Positions 22,385-32,815 are shown, counted from the stretch's first letter. The stretch is 64,000 nucleotides of DNA from Neoechinorhynchus agilis (GCA_051530055.1 CM121341.1:930001-994000); one strand, 5' to 3'. Program-made: numbers and translations. Notes: generated from the letters alone by a model not told the origin.

Positions 22385-23770
22385 TTTGGTGAACATACTC
22401 CCGGTCATAATCTATTTGATTTATTGGAAATATTTCGCGAGGTAACCTCGCCTCATCAGTCATCTAAAAATGAGTTTTACACATTAAGGTTTTAAGCTCG
22501 AGTGTACGGGATCGCCAAACCCGAAGTTCGGGGACCAATCATCCGATCGATACCCCTGCGCTGTACTACGTTTTTTCCATGATTTTAGCATTGATTTTTA
22601 TAGCACATCGCTGGCTGGCAGTTTCAAGCTAAAATTAGCTTTATTTAATCCCATATTGTTTAACACAGCGATGCGCAAGGCCTCCAAAACAAGCCGTCTT
22701 TTTAAGTTTTGCTCTATTTCTATAAAGTTGGTGCCACCAAAATCCGCTCGATGCTTACATGTCTCTTGATGATTGGAGATTGCCAAAGAATACTCAAATC
22801 GACTGCAGGCTTCCTTACGTAGAGCGACCCTCTTCTTGATGTCCTGTGTCGTTTCTCCAATTTAGACTCTATCACACTGTTCACAGTTCATTCGGTAGAT
22901 TCCATTGAGTCGGCTCAATTCTACCCTTCTTGAATGTGCTTCTAAGAGCGATTTCTTTAGTATTGTAAATACGAATTCCAACCTTCTTACTCATAATGGA
23001 TTAAATCATTTGATTCGTGTCATCATCAACGAAGTGCACTCTTTCGAAGCATGCAGGCTCTGCCGAAGATTTGTTGTTGTTATGCGGATGGTAGTTTCTG
23101 CCTCTGATTCCCCAGTCTATAATCCATTTGGGATATCTCCTTATTTTCAGTTCCTTTACTATCCTCTCCCTTTCCCTAATCCGTGCAAATCGAGTTGATG
23201 AGATAAGAGAAGCTCTTCGGAAGTAGGACACGGCAACCGAGATTTTATACCTCATCGGTTGGTGACTTGACCAATGTGGTGGTCCCCATGATAGATTCTC
23301 CTTACGATGAAGTGACGTGCCAACTTTGCCTTGTGCAGAACGCTTGACAAGGGCGTCCAGGAACGAGGCCTCTCCGTTGATGTTCACTTCTTTGACTGTC
23401 CACTGTATGTGTGGATCGTGACTGTTCAGTTCAGCATTTAGTGAATCTTTGTTGTGGTTTGAATCAGTCAGAATAAATACGTCGTCCACATAACGCCACT
23501 ACCGATTTACATGACTATGAAGCTCCAAGAAAGTGGACTCCTACGATCGCATGTAGATGTCGGCCAAGGTTGGGGTTAATGGCAATCCCATGGCTACACC
23601 ATCTTTTTGATCGCAGAAAACACCCTCAAATTCAAAGGCAGTCATACTCGTGCACCATTGAATTAGGGACTGCCACGCACCAAGGTCCAAAAGTGGTTTA
23701 CCGGCTTTCTGCTAATTTCAGCCGAGCCCTAAGCAATCTTTTCATCACCACCTTCAGCCTTTGAGTTAGC
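22385..23770 (-). mobile_element. Penelope-like element copy (RT, GIY-YIG endonuclease tail, terminal hammerhead)
   Basis: On the minus strand the RT part at about 23.7-23.0 kb matches the copy at 2.9-3.65 kb (YVDD box, VFILTDSNHNKD, then SFLDALVKR). Downstream, 22.9-22.6 kb encodes the C-terminal endonuclease region (ISNHQETCKHRADF, then RRLVLEALRI), the tail of PLE GIY-YIG domains. At 22427-22461 the element's 3' repeat carries a family B hammerhead-like core. This is the normal PLE order RT-EN-terminal repeat. The N-terminal part of the RT ORF is absent and the copy is broken. Confidence 0.75.
22427..22461 (-). ncRNA. Hammerhead ribozyme-like motif (family B, PLE end)
   Basis: The minus strand reads CUGAUGA, one extra G, stem II GCGAGG/CCUCGC with loop UUA, then GAA, self-complementary AUAU and U17. 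Stem I is only GA/UC next to the core, with a possible AUUU/AAAU helix beyond an internal loop. The core is intact. The weak proximal stem I makes activity of this copy uncertain. Confidence 0.55.
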
Positions 23771-24400
23771 CTTTATAGACGATTGTCTTGCTTATCAACA
23801 AACGTATAAAAGAAGAAAATAATCGAAAGCAATCGCATCATGGTAATGGTTCGTTTTAAATTTTGCAGTACGACGAGGGAATGCTGCCAGCGTGATGAAA
23901 AGCCGCGGCTCTACAGAACATTATCTTCCAAAACTTGTAAATTTTAATAAATTTTAAAATAAATATATTATAAGTTTTAAAATCCCTCATCTAATTTTCA
24001 AGTTTGGGCACAATAAAAAATAAAAAACTCTCACTTGGACAAATTAATTGGAGAAGTAGAATTTATAAAAAATTTATATTTAGTGATTAAATTTAAACCT
24101 TGCAAGATACGTCGTACTACTGCATGCATTCTTTTTTTTTATAAAGTCCGTCAAATGCAAAATAATATTTGTAGTTCCAAAGTTTAACATTGTAGCAAAT
24201 TAAGGAGACTCGTAGAATTTTGTCAAACGATTCAAAACTGTTCCCCTAAGTTCCATGACCTGAAACGTTTCTCATTTTTAAGCAAAATCTGATTTGAGCA
24301 CAAATAATATCTGAGGACCGAAATTCGTGGCGGTTTTTCCCCATTTAAATGGACTTATTTATTAACCACTTAAACGATGAATAAAATAGAGATTAATCCG
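23771..24400. other. No gene seen
   Basis: AT-rich sequence between the PLE copy and a foldback element. No feature I can support. Confidence 0.35.
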
Positions 24401-24401
24401 G

Positions 24402-24561
24402 GTGAAGATAATCCGGGTTTGAAATCATTTTATTTTACTGAAATATTACGAAAGAGGAAACCTCGCCTTACCAATCATTGCTACACATATTTAAAAACTT
24501 ACAAGCAATGATTGAAAAGGCGAGGTTTCCTCTTTCGAAATACCAAGATTATCTTCACCAC
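24402..24561. repeat. Foldback element with GTGAAGATAATC ends
   Basis: Inverted ends GTGAAGATAATC/GATTATCTTCAC enclose arms meeting at a central ACATATTTAAAAAC. The plus-strand right arm reads UUGAAAA, G, GCGAGG-UUU-CCUC, UUUC, GAAAUAC. This is a U3/A8 version of the family B core with a weakened stem II, and helix III is AUAC not AUAU. Ends match the composite region at 17.1-17.6 kb. Confidence 0.65.
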
Positions 24562-24689
24562 AAGTCAGAAATTACAATCCCGGTGGATTTTCTCTCGACA
24601 TGATTAATCATGGTGTTGTCTCCTCCGAAGACAGTAATCCAGGGGATCAAGAGATATTAATTCTTAGAAAATTCAGCGATTCATATGAG

Positions 24690-25035
24690 AACTAATGGTG
24701 AAACAAGCAAAGATTTGTGCAACTTAAATTTAGAATATAGTTTCTTTTTTGTTCAGCCCAGTTGGACTGGACGAAGTTGCTGGCCCGTTTTCTCTGTAAT
24801 ACGTTTGCAGAGAATCTTTCCTGCGAGTCGGCGTATCGTCGAAGATACGGCGATGGGACGGATCCCACCTTCTTTTTTGTGAGCGCACACAATGAGGCTC
24901 CGAAAAATAGGTCCTTTGCAGCGGGGTTCAGGTCCACTCCAGTCAGGCGGTTGACTATTCGAGAAAGCGCACTTCCTAGAGCGAGAGCTGCTTCACCAGT
25001 TGAAAAGGACATCATGTCCTTTAGGTGCTGAGGCC
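24690..25035 (-). mobile_element. Retroelement RT N-terminal fragment
   Basis: The minus strand reads FSTGEAALALGSALSRIVN, then DLFFGASLCALTKKK and RRYADSQERFSANVL after a frame change. This is the RT start of the class whose C-terminal domain is seen at 9.64-9.93 and 54.76-55.03 kb (pattern LFGAxLxALxKKxGxxRPIAVxxTxRR). It is a broken remnant. Confidence 0.5.
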
Positions 25036-25125
25036 TTAGCCCAAGATGAGATGGCCTTTTAAGTCTTTTGGTTCTTTAAATTCCGAACATCGATTTGGCT
25101 ATCGAGAGTTTTCGTCAAAAATATT

Positions 25126-25243
25126 CATGTTTTTATATGCCGGTGAAAAATTACAATACTTTATTCCGATATTTCGGCGCACAATCGTGTACGCGTTTAT
25201 TAAGGTTGTGTGTAATTTTTCACCGCCACACAAAAACATGAAT
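25126..25243. repeat. Family C foldback element
   Basis: Arms ATGTTTTTATATGCCGGTGA and CACCGCCACACAAAAACAT are inverted complements. The minus strand carries UUAAUAAAC, a stem closed by GCG and CAC/GUG, then CGAAAUAUC. This aligns with the hammerhead layout with C3, G5 and G8 changed to U, A and A. A G5 change is expected to abolish cleavage, so this family is probably dead. Confidence 0.6.
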
Positions 25244-25680
25244 AGTTCAATCTTCAAATATAAATACTGAAAAGAAAACATTTTACGGTTCCAGGAGCCG
25301 GTGAAGTGGCAAAAAGGGGAGAAATGCCTTGATAAGTCGCTTTGCATTTTAAAAATCTCTCATCGTTAAGACAACTGATGCCGTCGGACCGGTTGAAAAA
25401 TGACTGAACCCAGGGCCGCCAACTACTTTTTTTTATCAAAAAATCAGCGATTCAGAAGCGGAATTCGCTTCAAATCCAAATGTTGAACGCCGTATTTAAT
25501 AAAGACATTTCGGACTTCGTCGGGTTCACCATCTCAGTTGTTCGCGGCGACGATTATTACCATTCTCTCTTGCCTGACCTTTCCGTCAACTGTATGACAA
25601 CAACAAAATTGAATTTTCTTTTGTAAAATTTGCCCTCTGAGGTTGTCGCACCAAACGTCATCATCGGGCGTTGACTAAAA
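25226..25680. repeat. Dispersed copy of the 57-59 kb tandem unit
   Basis: From ACATGAATAGTTCAATCTTC through the CCAGGAGCCGGTGAAGTGG block to CGTCATCATCGGGC, this is nearly identical to 57.40-58.14 kb, with one repeat unit fewer. Near 25509-25546 it contains a family A-like arm (GACATTTCGGACTTCGTCGG) with a decayed CUGANGA. The near-identity over ~400 bp implies a recent duplication or transposition. Confidence 0.7.
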
Positions 25681-26096
25681 AGCCAATACTCACTGTCAGT
25701 AAGTTTTACACTAAGTGTTCACTCTGCGCTAGTCAACGGTTTATGTACATTTTGACTTCTGATTTTTTATCAAGTTAGAAACTTCTTCATGGATGTCGTC
25801 ATTATGCGAAAAGGCGCGGTTGGATTTCCAATATCCTCAGACCACGAGGAGAATCAAATTTAATCGGAGAAAGCTTGAAGAGCATTATAGAAATTCGTAT
25901 CAATTCGACTCAAGCAAGAGTAAAATTCAAATTTAATACTGATAAAGCATTTTTATGGGTGGCTCAGCCTGTAGTCTTTTTGATAGATTTTTTATGAAGA
26001 TTAACCAGCCGGTAACTTATATCGATGTCATATATCATTGTCCTCGGGGTAAATTTGACTGTACGTTGGCGAATCCTGTCCCTGGTGTTGTCGTTA

Positions 26097-26154
26097 CTCA
26101 TTTATTTGAGAAATATTTCGCAAGGTTTTCCTTGCCTCTTCAGTCTCTAAAATG
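26097..26154 (-). ncRNA. Hammerhead ribozyme-like motif, left PLE end
   Basis: The minus strand reads GAGA (stem I, 26147-26144), CUGAAGA (26143-26137), one extra G, GCAAGG (stem II), AAAA, CCUUGC, GAA, AUAU (helix III, self-complementary), U17, then UCUC (26111-26108), which pairs perfectly with GAGA. Beyond an internal loop, CAUUU pairs with AAAUG. Stems I and II are fully paired and the core is intact apart from the extra base. Hammerheads with minimal helix III are known from PLE terminal repeats, so this fits established biology. Confidence 0.7.
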
Positions 26155-27867
26155 TAGCTGACATAAACAGCATTCACAGCCGGTCAAATCTGGATGCAGC
26201 TCAGATCCGCGGGTTTGCCAATACGCGAAGTGTGGGGCGTTCGATCCGCACACACCTCTTGCGGTTTGTTACCGACTAATTTGTTCGTCGTGCTACGCAA
26301 CTTTGGTAGCACCAGAGTGAAGTTTGATTTTTTGCCTTCCATCGTTGGATTTTCCCGGATGTGAATGCCCTAAAGAATCAGTCTTCTTCTCAGATCCGGT
26401 TCGCTGGATATGAATGCCGCTTTTTCAAAATCCACCTTGTGCTGCGTTGTTTGCTGGTGGTTCGAGATTGCTAAGAATTTGTCGAAAGTCCTGCGAGCCA
26501 GTTTATGCTGCGAGATCCGTTTCTTGATCCCTTGCATGGTTTGTGCAACGTGGACACTTGAGCAATTGCACATGGAATTTTGTAGATCCCTGATTTGGTC
26601 TCTTGTTTGGTATTCCTCTTGAGAATACCCGCGATGGATGCGCAACGTTTGAGGACAATGATATATGGCATTAAGAAACAGTATGGCGATAACTGTACGA
26701 AGGGCATTAGCCACCTATTAAAAACGGAGATTAGGCTTCTTAGCAGCAAACAAGGTCTTAAATTCATGCAGACATGTAGGGACGAGAACTTAACACCGAA
26801 GTGTGTCCGACTAAAATCAGGCATAATTGGATTCCAGGGATCATTCCTACAGCGCTCCTGTTATGGACAATTATTTAACTTCGGCATTGTAGAGATGATG
26901 AAGCGAATATGTCACATTAAGAACGATTCCATGAGCACATGGGAAGGGATGAGCTGACGGACAGCGTTGTCCTCCTCTGATTCCTTTTCAGATAACCGAA
27001 GAAAAGCTTCCTGACGAAGACGCAAGGCGTCGAAAATTTGAGCAGCAGAATATGATATGATTGCGAGAACCGGAGACAAGGGTAATCGGGAACACACAGT
27101 AATCACACAACTTAAGAATGACCAGACAGTTACTATCCTTAAATCTGACAAGGGACGCGCCCTAGTTGCCGTAGATACTGAAGAGTATACCGATGCGGCC
27201 CTCAGTCTGCTGGACTCTGGCAGGGCCAGGATGATTTCTTCAGAAAGCAGGGATTGGATAGAAGAAAAACAAAGGATCACCAAAGTTCTCAGATCACGAG
27301 TCTTCCCTGAATGGGCCATCGAAATCGGTCCCAAAAAAGCAACACATAGCGGCCATCGCACGAAGAAGGAAACTACATGACACAGCAACCAGAAAACTGA
27401 GGCGCCTCAAGTACCTCGCTCCAAATTTTTTGATTTACAACAAACGTTGCGCATCCATTGCGGGTATTCTCAAGAAGAAAGCCAAACAAGAGACCAAATC
27501 AGGGAGATCTCGCAGCATAAACAGGCTCGCAGGACTTTCGACAAATTCTTAGCAATCTCGAACCACCAGCAAACAACGCAGCACAAGGTGGATTTTGAAA
27601 AAGCGGCATTCCTAACCAGCGAACCGGATCTGAGAAGAAGACTGATTCTTTAGGGCATTCACATCCGCGGAAATCCAACGATGGAAGGCAAAAAATCAAA
27701 CTTCACTCTGGTGCTACCAAAGTTGCGTAGCACGACGAACAAATTAGTCGGTAACAAACCGCAAGAGGTGTGTGCGGATCGAACCCCCACACTTCGGATA
27801 TTAGCAAACCCGCGGATCTGAGCTGCATCCAGATTTGACCGACTGTGAATGCTGTTTATGTCAGCTA

Positions 27868-27925
27868 CATTTTAGAGACTGAAGAGGCAAGGAAAACCTT
27901 ACGAAATATTTCTCAAATAAATGAG
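27868..27925 (+). ncRNA. Hammerhead ribozyme-like motif, right PLE end
   Basis: This is the mirror of the left end. GAGA (27875-27878) pairs with UCUC (27911-27914), CUGAAGA is at 27879-27885, one extra G follows, stem II is GCAAGG/CCUUAC (one C-A mismatch), then GAA, AUAU and U17. Distal CAUUU/AAAUG pairing is kept. The single stem II mismatch may weaken it. Confidence 0.65.
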
Positions 27926-27980
27926 TAACGACAACACCGGGGACAGGATTCGCCAACGTACAATTATATCGATGTGCGGC

Positions 27981-28257
27981 CTATTATAACACGGCTGTTA
28001 ATTTTAATGCCCGTGATCCCGACTGAGGGTCTAGTGGTTCGAATCCGTTACCACCAATGACGCACAGCCAAAGAGGACGAAATACCGCTGAGGGGAGGAA
28101 ACTCACTGATGAGTCCCGCCTCCTGGAGGTATCTGAGGATCCGGAGGAATGTACAAACTCGTACCGGATGGTTCAATGCTTTGAGTAATTGTATTACTAC
28201 TCTGAACCAGGTCGGTGGGCTGTGTGCCCAAAAATTAACAGCCGTGTTATAATAGGC
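27981..28257. repeat. Small terminal-inverted-repeat element at the PLE end
   Basis: Ends CTATTATAACACGGCTGTTA and TAACAGCCGTGTTATAATAG are perfect inverted complements. The inside has an A-box-like TCTAGTGGTTCGAATCC, a hairpin AACTCACTGATGAGT within GGAGG/CCTCC, and an Arg/Gly-poor non-coding remainder. It looks like a non-autonomous element with tRNA-like promoter traces. A partial relative lies at 28290-28425, and 42.64-43.0 kb may be a more distant one. Confidence 0.6.
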
Positions 28258-28289
28258 AACACATCGATATAGATATTTTTATTATTTCA

Positions 28290-28425
28290 TACACGACCGA
28301 ATGGACACACAGTCCACCTTCGAAAATACTGCTGAAGGGAAGAGGAAACTCACTGATGAGTCCCGCCTCCTGGAGGTACCTGATAATCCGGCGGGATGTA
28401 CAAACTTATAACCGTACGGTCTTTG
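28290..28425. repeat. Partial relative of the 28.0-28.26 kb element
   Basis: It shares GAGGAAACTCACTGATGAGT and the following CCCGCCTCCTGGAGGTA, plus the GGATGTACAAACT block, but lacks both terminal inverted repeats. Confidence 0.55.
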
Positions 28426-28439
28426 GGCATTGGGCGCAG

Positions 28440-29870
28440 ATCAGCGCGGCATTTAAAAGATAAATAACTTCGCTCTCCGATAATTCCAATAACGATTTTA
28501 AATATGCTTCTTGTGATGTGCAATTGAATTAAACTTTATTTTGAGAAGTGTCGTGCTTTACTTTAGACTTTAATAAAGAACATGAAAACGTTGACAAAAA
28601 CTTAATCCAACTGAGCACAAATCTATAGAATTTTTTTAACAAATATACAAAATTTACTAAAAGCGAATTCAAAGAACGTTAAGAAAAGAGTTTTCTTCTC
28701 AGGCGTAACAGGACTTCGTGCCGAAGCTTCAGTGCCGCGAAAAAAAGTGGTAAGAGTAAACTGACGTTCTTGTTAATAATCTGTGAAATATTTTTTCAAG
28801 AATGTAGACTCAAATCGACATCAGATGTTTTAAAAACTGCGGCGAAATTTTTTTGTCGAAGAAACGGTTTTAGTATTTCAAAAAAGGCAGCATGCGGTTA
28901 TAAGATTCTAAAATTTTCGGAAACTACGTTTAGAGTATTTGCAGCATCGCAATTGAAGTTATCGACTGTAGGGAATTAACGCAACGAGAGGTAAATAATT
29001 TTTAGGCAATTCCTATCGACCATGGTCGTCGCTAAATAACTATTGCAAGCAAATGCGATTAAATACATTGATTACTCGTCCATTTTATTTATTACAACGA
29101 TACATGTTATTAAAGTCACTCGGTTCGGATCCTGCCATGTCGTTGTGTATGCTCTATTTTCAATTGGGAAGAGTGGAGTTCCTAGGTTTCGAGCCGATAT
29201 CAAAACTCCCCAAGGAGCACTCCTTCCATTTCTCGCTCAAAGAATTCACAAAAAAAGAAGCTCATCCATTATAATACATATTTTTACATCAAAAATCTAA
29301 CTTTTTGCTCATTGATAATATATTTCGTTTGAAACGTTTATGTAAAAGAGTAACAATTTATTCCAGCCGTTATGTGAAGTCTTCTTATCTAAAATTTACT
29401 ATAAAGGGCCAATTTAAAAAAGTAAAAAATATTAACGAATGTATCGTTGCTAATCAATTTTACTCAAAGCGAAGAACAATAGCGAAGGTCATTAATGATC
29501 ATTCTAGAAGGGTCTATTTAATAACTGTTCTGCGCACTTAGTTCGCAAATAAAAGCATGAATAAACAGAAAATCGAAGCACGAGATTGAGCCGAAATCGC
29601 TTCATCTAAAAGACAATTTGAACATTTGCGATGATAAATGAAAATTCTACATGGTGAGGATTGAACCAATTTTTCGCTTCTTTTCGATGCGGCGATATAT
29701 CCGATTGCATTGAGAGTACATGAGTGTTCAAATAAACATCGGCTTTAAAATCGTCAAACGGTACAGTCTAATCACTATCATCTTTCTTTAAGATTTTTCA
29801 AGAAGGCGGCTCACGTACACCATGGTGGACACAAAAATTGTCCCCATTTAGAGGAAAACGGAAAGCGTTA
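28440..29870. other. No supported gene
   Basis: Some plus-strand frames around 29053-29541 are basic and open in one phase with a stop between them, but nothing is recognisable. It could be a decayed gene or chance. Confidence 0.3.
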
Positions 29871-29904
29871 CTTGTTGGTTTGAGGATTGCATTCGGGTGG
29901 TGGG

Positions 29905-30070
29905 ATTTATTGTTGTTTAGGTCGCTTGTCGACACCCGAGGGCGATCGTTAAAGACGAATTTATATTTCGACCGATTGAATCGGTCATTGTCAATTCAAT
30001 CGGTCGAAATATATTCGTCTATAACGATCTACCTCGGGTGTCGACAAGCGACCTAAACAATAAAGTTACT
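29905..30070. repeat. Foldback element with GACCGAT stem
   Basis: Arms TTTAGGTCGCTTGTCGACAC and GTGTCGACAAGCGACCTAAA are inverted complements. The minus strand reads UUGACAA, U, GACCGAU-UCA-AUCGGUC, GAA, AUAU, A. This is a hammerhead-like core with U3 and A8 and a perfect 7-bp stem II. I cannot draw a stem I. A relative lies at 43.17-43.35 kb. Confidence 0.65.
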
Positions 30071-30079
30071 TGTTAATTG

Positions 30080-31470
30080 AGCATTCTCCAAGACTGCTTC
30101 GTGCATAAGGGAAATGACTGATTCGAATCCCCACTAAAGTCACATTCTTCGAGTTCGCCAACGTTATATAATGGACGCCCACTGAGACCAAGGGAGAGCT
30201 CGTTTTTACCTACAAATTTAGACTCACGGATGATTGAGGAAAAGTCGTGCCGGTACACGATATAGCGATTCGAAGTGCAATTTCCTCACACTGCCCTATC
30301 AACGCTTGTGCCAACCTGCCGACTTCATGTTCAAGATGGGATTTCATTATATTTACGTTATAATGAATGGTAAGTGCCTCTGTAGAATCTTAATGAGTAT
30401 TTGAAGCAAAATGCAGTTAAATCCAAACAGCTTTTCCACCTTGCCGCCAAATTTCATTTTTATTTTCTAACTCCTCGGTTTTGGTTGGGTAATGAAATGA
30501 ACATAATCGAGCACCTATTGGACTTTAAGTAACAAATTGAACATTCACTTTGTATATTGATAAATCGCATTGATTTATTGTGCTAGATATATTGTCCTTA
30601 TCTTTTTCAGAGATAATAACAAGGTGAACGATGTTATCTTGGCTGTAAATGGCATCAGCAAATACGAAAAATTAGACTGAGAAGTGATTAATGCCATTTG
30701 TCAAAATGAATTAGTCCAATTGAATGAACACTGCTAAATTTACCTAAAAGGATATTGATTTCAATCAATTCCGTTGAATCGGTCATTGGTCAGGGATTAT
30801 AACATCTTTCAGTATTGGTTGGATCAACGAGTATTAAATTATCGACTTCGAGCGTCGGTAACGATGAACTACAGTCGGTGTTTTCTTTAATTTAGAAGAA
30901 AGATCTCTAAATGCGAATTTGAATTTATGGTTAGACAAAACGGGCGTAGTATCAGATGTAATGATTGGAAGAACAGGTTGAGGGACGCATCGGCGTCGGA
31001 TTAATTTTCACTCTCGCGATTTATAGATTAATCTATAAGTTTCGAATTTTGGAGATATACGTTCACGCTTTAGATGAAGTTCAGTTAGCTTTGATTTGCC
31101 GAAAATCTATAGAATGAAAGATTTATTCCAATTGCCTTATTTATGGTAAGGCAAGATTGTTAGGCATTGAAGGGACCAGTAACATTTAACTTTGCAAAAT
31201 GTATAATTCTGTAACCTTGGCAATGACCTTATTTATGGTAAGACAGAGTTGCAAGGCATTGATAAGGTGGGTGAGATATAATTTTGTCTGTATACAAGGC
31301 GCTTTTTGTGTGCCGTTTAATGAAATCGATTGAAAAGTTTAACCATCTTTTGTTTCCGTCTGTGTAATAAGAAAAATTGCAAATTCCGTTTTGTGGCAGT
31401 CTCCCCAAATCCCACCTTTTCAAACCTCTAAGGAAGCCAATGAATGGTAAGATTGCATTATTAATAAATT
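30080..31470. other. No gene seen
   Basis: AT-rich intergenic sequence. A short stretch near 30765-30790 repeats part of the 29.9-kb stem (GTTGAATCGGTCATTGGTCA), suggesting an old fragment of that family. A local duplication of TTTATGGTAAG occurs near 31140 and 31231. Confidence 0.35.
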
Positions 31471-31473
31471 ACG

Positions 31474-32097
31474 TTAGGCATAATAGTTTTCAGTGTAAAT
31501 GAAATAATCGCCCTCTGGCCACGGTTCAGTAAAGGTAAGATCGGTAGAAGTTCTATAGTCATCATCGTTGTCGGACCGGTCGCTTTCCTTAACAAGATCC
31601 AAAGCAGGAACAATAAACGGTTTTATCGCGAAAAGCCGGGCACAATTAATGTTACAAATAATCGTATAGATTCCTCTGTTTTTAAATGTCTTCAGCCAAT
31701 CATTCCTTGTGAACAACAATGAACCGGTAGAGAAACAATATTCATTACACTTTTTCAAATTCCTATAGCTATAAACATATTGTGCTCCTACTTTCTTAGC
31801 AACTTGATCTGGAAAACCAATGGGATGAGCCGGATGATGTCTACTGCAATTGTGATAGCAATTTATCAGATGATCTGTTATCTCTTTGGACCTTGGTTTC
31901 CATTTCAACCTATCAAATAACACCGAACCGGTGTAGTGGCAATAGTATTTGCATAAAAAGACATCGTAATCGGTACATGAAAAAATAAGCAAGAAATTTA
32001 TTGTGAATACCGAGATTGCAAATTTCAGATGTTCTATCATTTTATGAGGATGTATTTTTATTAATATTGACAAATTTTTACTTTTATCTTTTGGCAA
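31474..32097 (-). CDS. Secreted or membrane-tethered protein with a duplicated Cys motif
   Basis: A single-exon frame of 207 residues, or 188 if it starts at the second Met (32040), which sits directly before a hydrophobic signal-like segment (FAISVFTINFLLIFSC). I prefer the second start as a signal peptide. Two copies of one motif follow: C-x3-C-x2-TGS-x-LF, about 20 residues, then C-x3-C. Copy one is around residues 49-85 (CKYYCHYTGSVLF, then CYHNC). Copy two is around 115-151 (CNEYCFSTGSLLF, then CNINC). Eight Cys suggest two disulfide-bonded modules. The C-terminus is acidic. No known family recognised. Extracellular function is inferred from the signal and Cys pattern. Confidence 0.6.
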   Translation of the reverse strand: MPKDKSKNLSILIKIHPHKMIEHLKFAISVFTINFLLIFSCTDYDVFLCKYYCHYTGSVLFDRLKWKPRSKEITDHLINCYHNCSRHHPAHPIGFPDQVAKKVGAQYVYSYRNLKKCNEYCFSTGSLLFTRNDWLKTFKNRGIYTIICNINCARLFAIKPFIVPALDLVKESDRSDNDDDYRTSTDLTFTEPWPEGDYFIYTENYYA

Positions 32098-32099
32098 TT

Positions 32100-32810
32100 A
32101 CCATGGTAACGCAGTTTTTCCATTTTGAAATAGTCTTTAAAATCCAGTTTTGATCGCCCGTGCTTAATCCTACAGGAATGATAATATTAACCTCTTTTAC
32201 TAGAGTTAATCTCGCATTTCTTTGTATATTTTGTCCCATTTATTAACTAAGTCGAACTATAACTTTTGCTCCTAGAGAAGGCTTCCTTGATGTGGAGAAT
32301 TGACAGCTTTTTCAAAGTAAGGAACTAAAAATGGAACTGTGCTCTGATTCGCTAATGTTTAGATTCATTTCCCAGGCAGCGATACGATTCGTGGAATGTA
32401 ACCTTAATGGACATAAATTAATGCCTAAATTTATAGATCGAATACATTAATGAAATGATGTTTTAAAATTGAAAAGGTGTGTACAAAAGAACATGATTAC
32501 ACCCATTGTAGCATTCGAAAAGTTGCCAAATACTTGTACTAATATTTCTCAGGTCCTCAAAAAAAATCATTTTTTGCAATCTAAAACTCGAATAGTCAAA
32601 ATGCGCTTAAAATGCAATCTAATAAAACACTGTTCTAATTGTGAGTTTTAGCACCAACAAAAAACAAAAGTTCAAGAACTTGCGCAATTTAATTGGCTAT
32701 GTCTTTTGCGATTAAGTAACAAGAAACAATTCAGAAATTGATTAAGGCTGACTTAAATTTTACCTATGGCGAATTATATAAGATAGACAACCGATACATA
32801 CGATTGTTGT
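32100..32810. other. No gene seen
   Basis: Upstream region of the secreted-protein gene and intergenic AT-rich DNA. Confidence 0.35.
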
Positions 32811-32815
32811 ATTAA

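Larger units (their letters stand above)
26050..27985 (+). mobile_element. Penelope-like element with inverted ~500-bp arms and internal deletion
   Basis: The plus-strand centre encodes the N-terminal part of a PLE ORF (SNLKTEIRLLSSKQ-type sequence near 26720, then TVTILKSDKGRALVAVDTEEY near 27130 and PEWAIEI near 27310). It then jumps at about 27400 straight to the GIY-YIG endonuclease tail (SGRSRSINRLA, ISNHQQTTQHKVDF, DLRRRLIL) ending at 27653. The RT core is missing. The left end, 26050-26600 minus, is an inverted copy of the same endonuclease tail plus terminal repeat (GIYKIP, TMQGIKKRISQHK). So two element ends point outward, each carrying a hammerhead core. This is either a foldback derivative or two head-to-head copies. 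Confidence 0.75.

Noticed and set aside
28020-28060. Possible tRNA gene (GGTTCGAATCC followed by ACCACCA)
   Set aside because: No acceptor, D or anticodon arms can be folded around it. It is at most a promoter remnant in a small element.
28095-28125. CTGATGAGTCCC, which looks like the start of a hammerhead (CUGAUGAGUCC)
   Set aside because: No GAAA follows a matching stem II. The bases form a simple ACTCA/TGAGT hairpin inside GGAGG/CCTCC, and the second copy at 28.34 kb keeps that hairpin.
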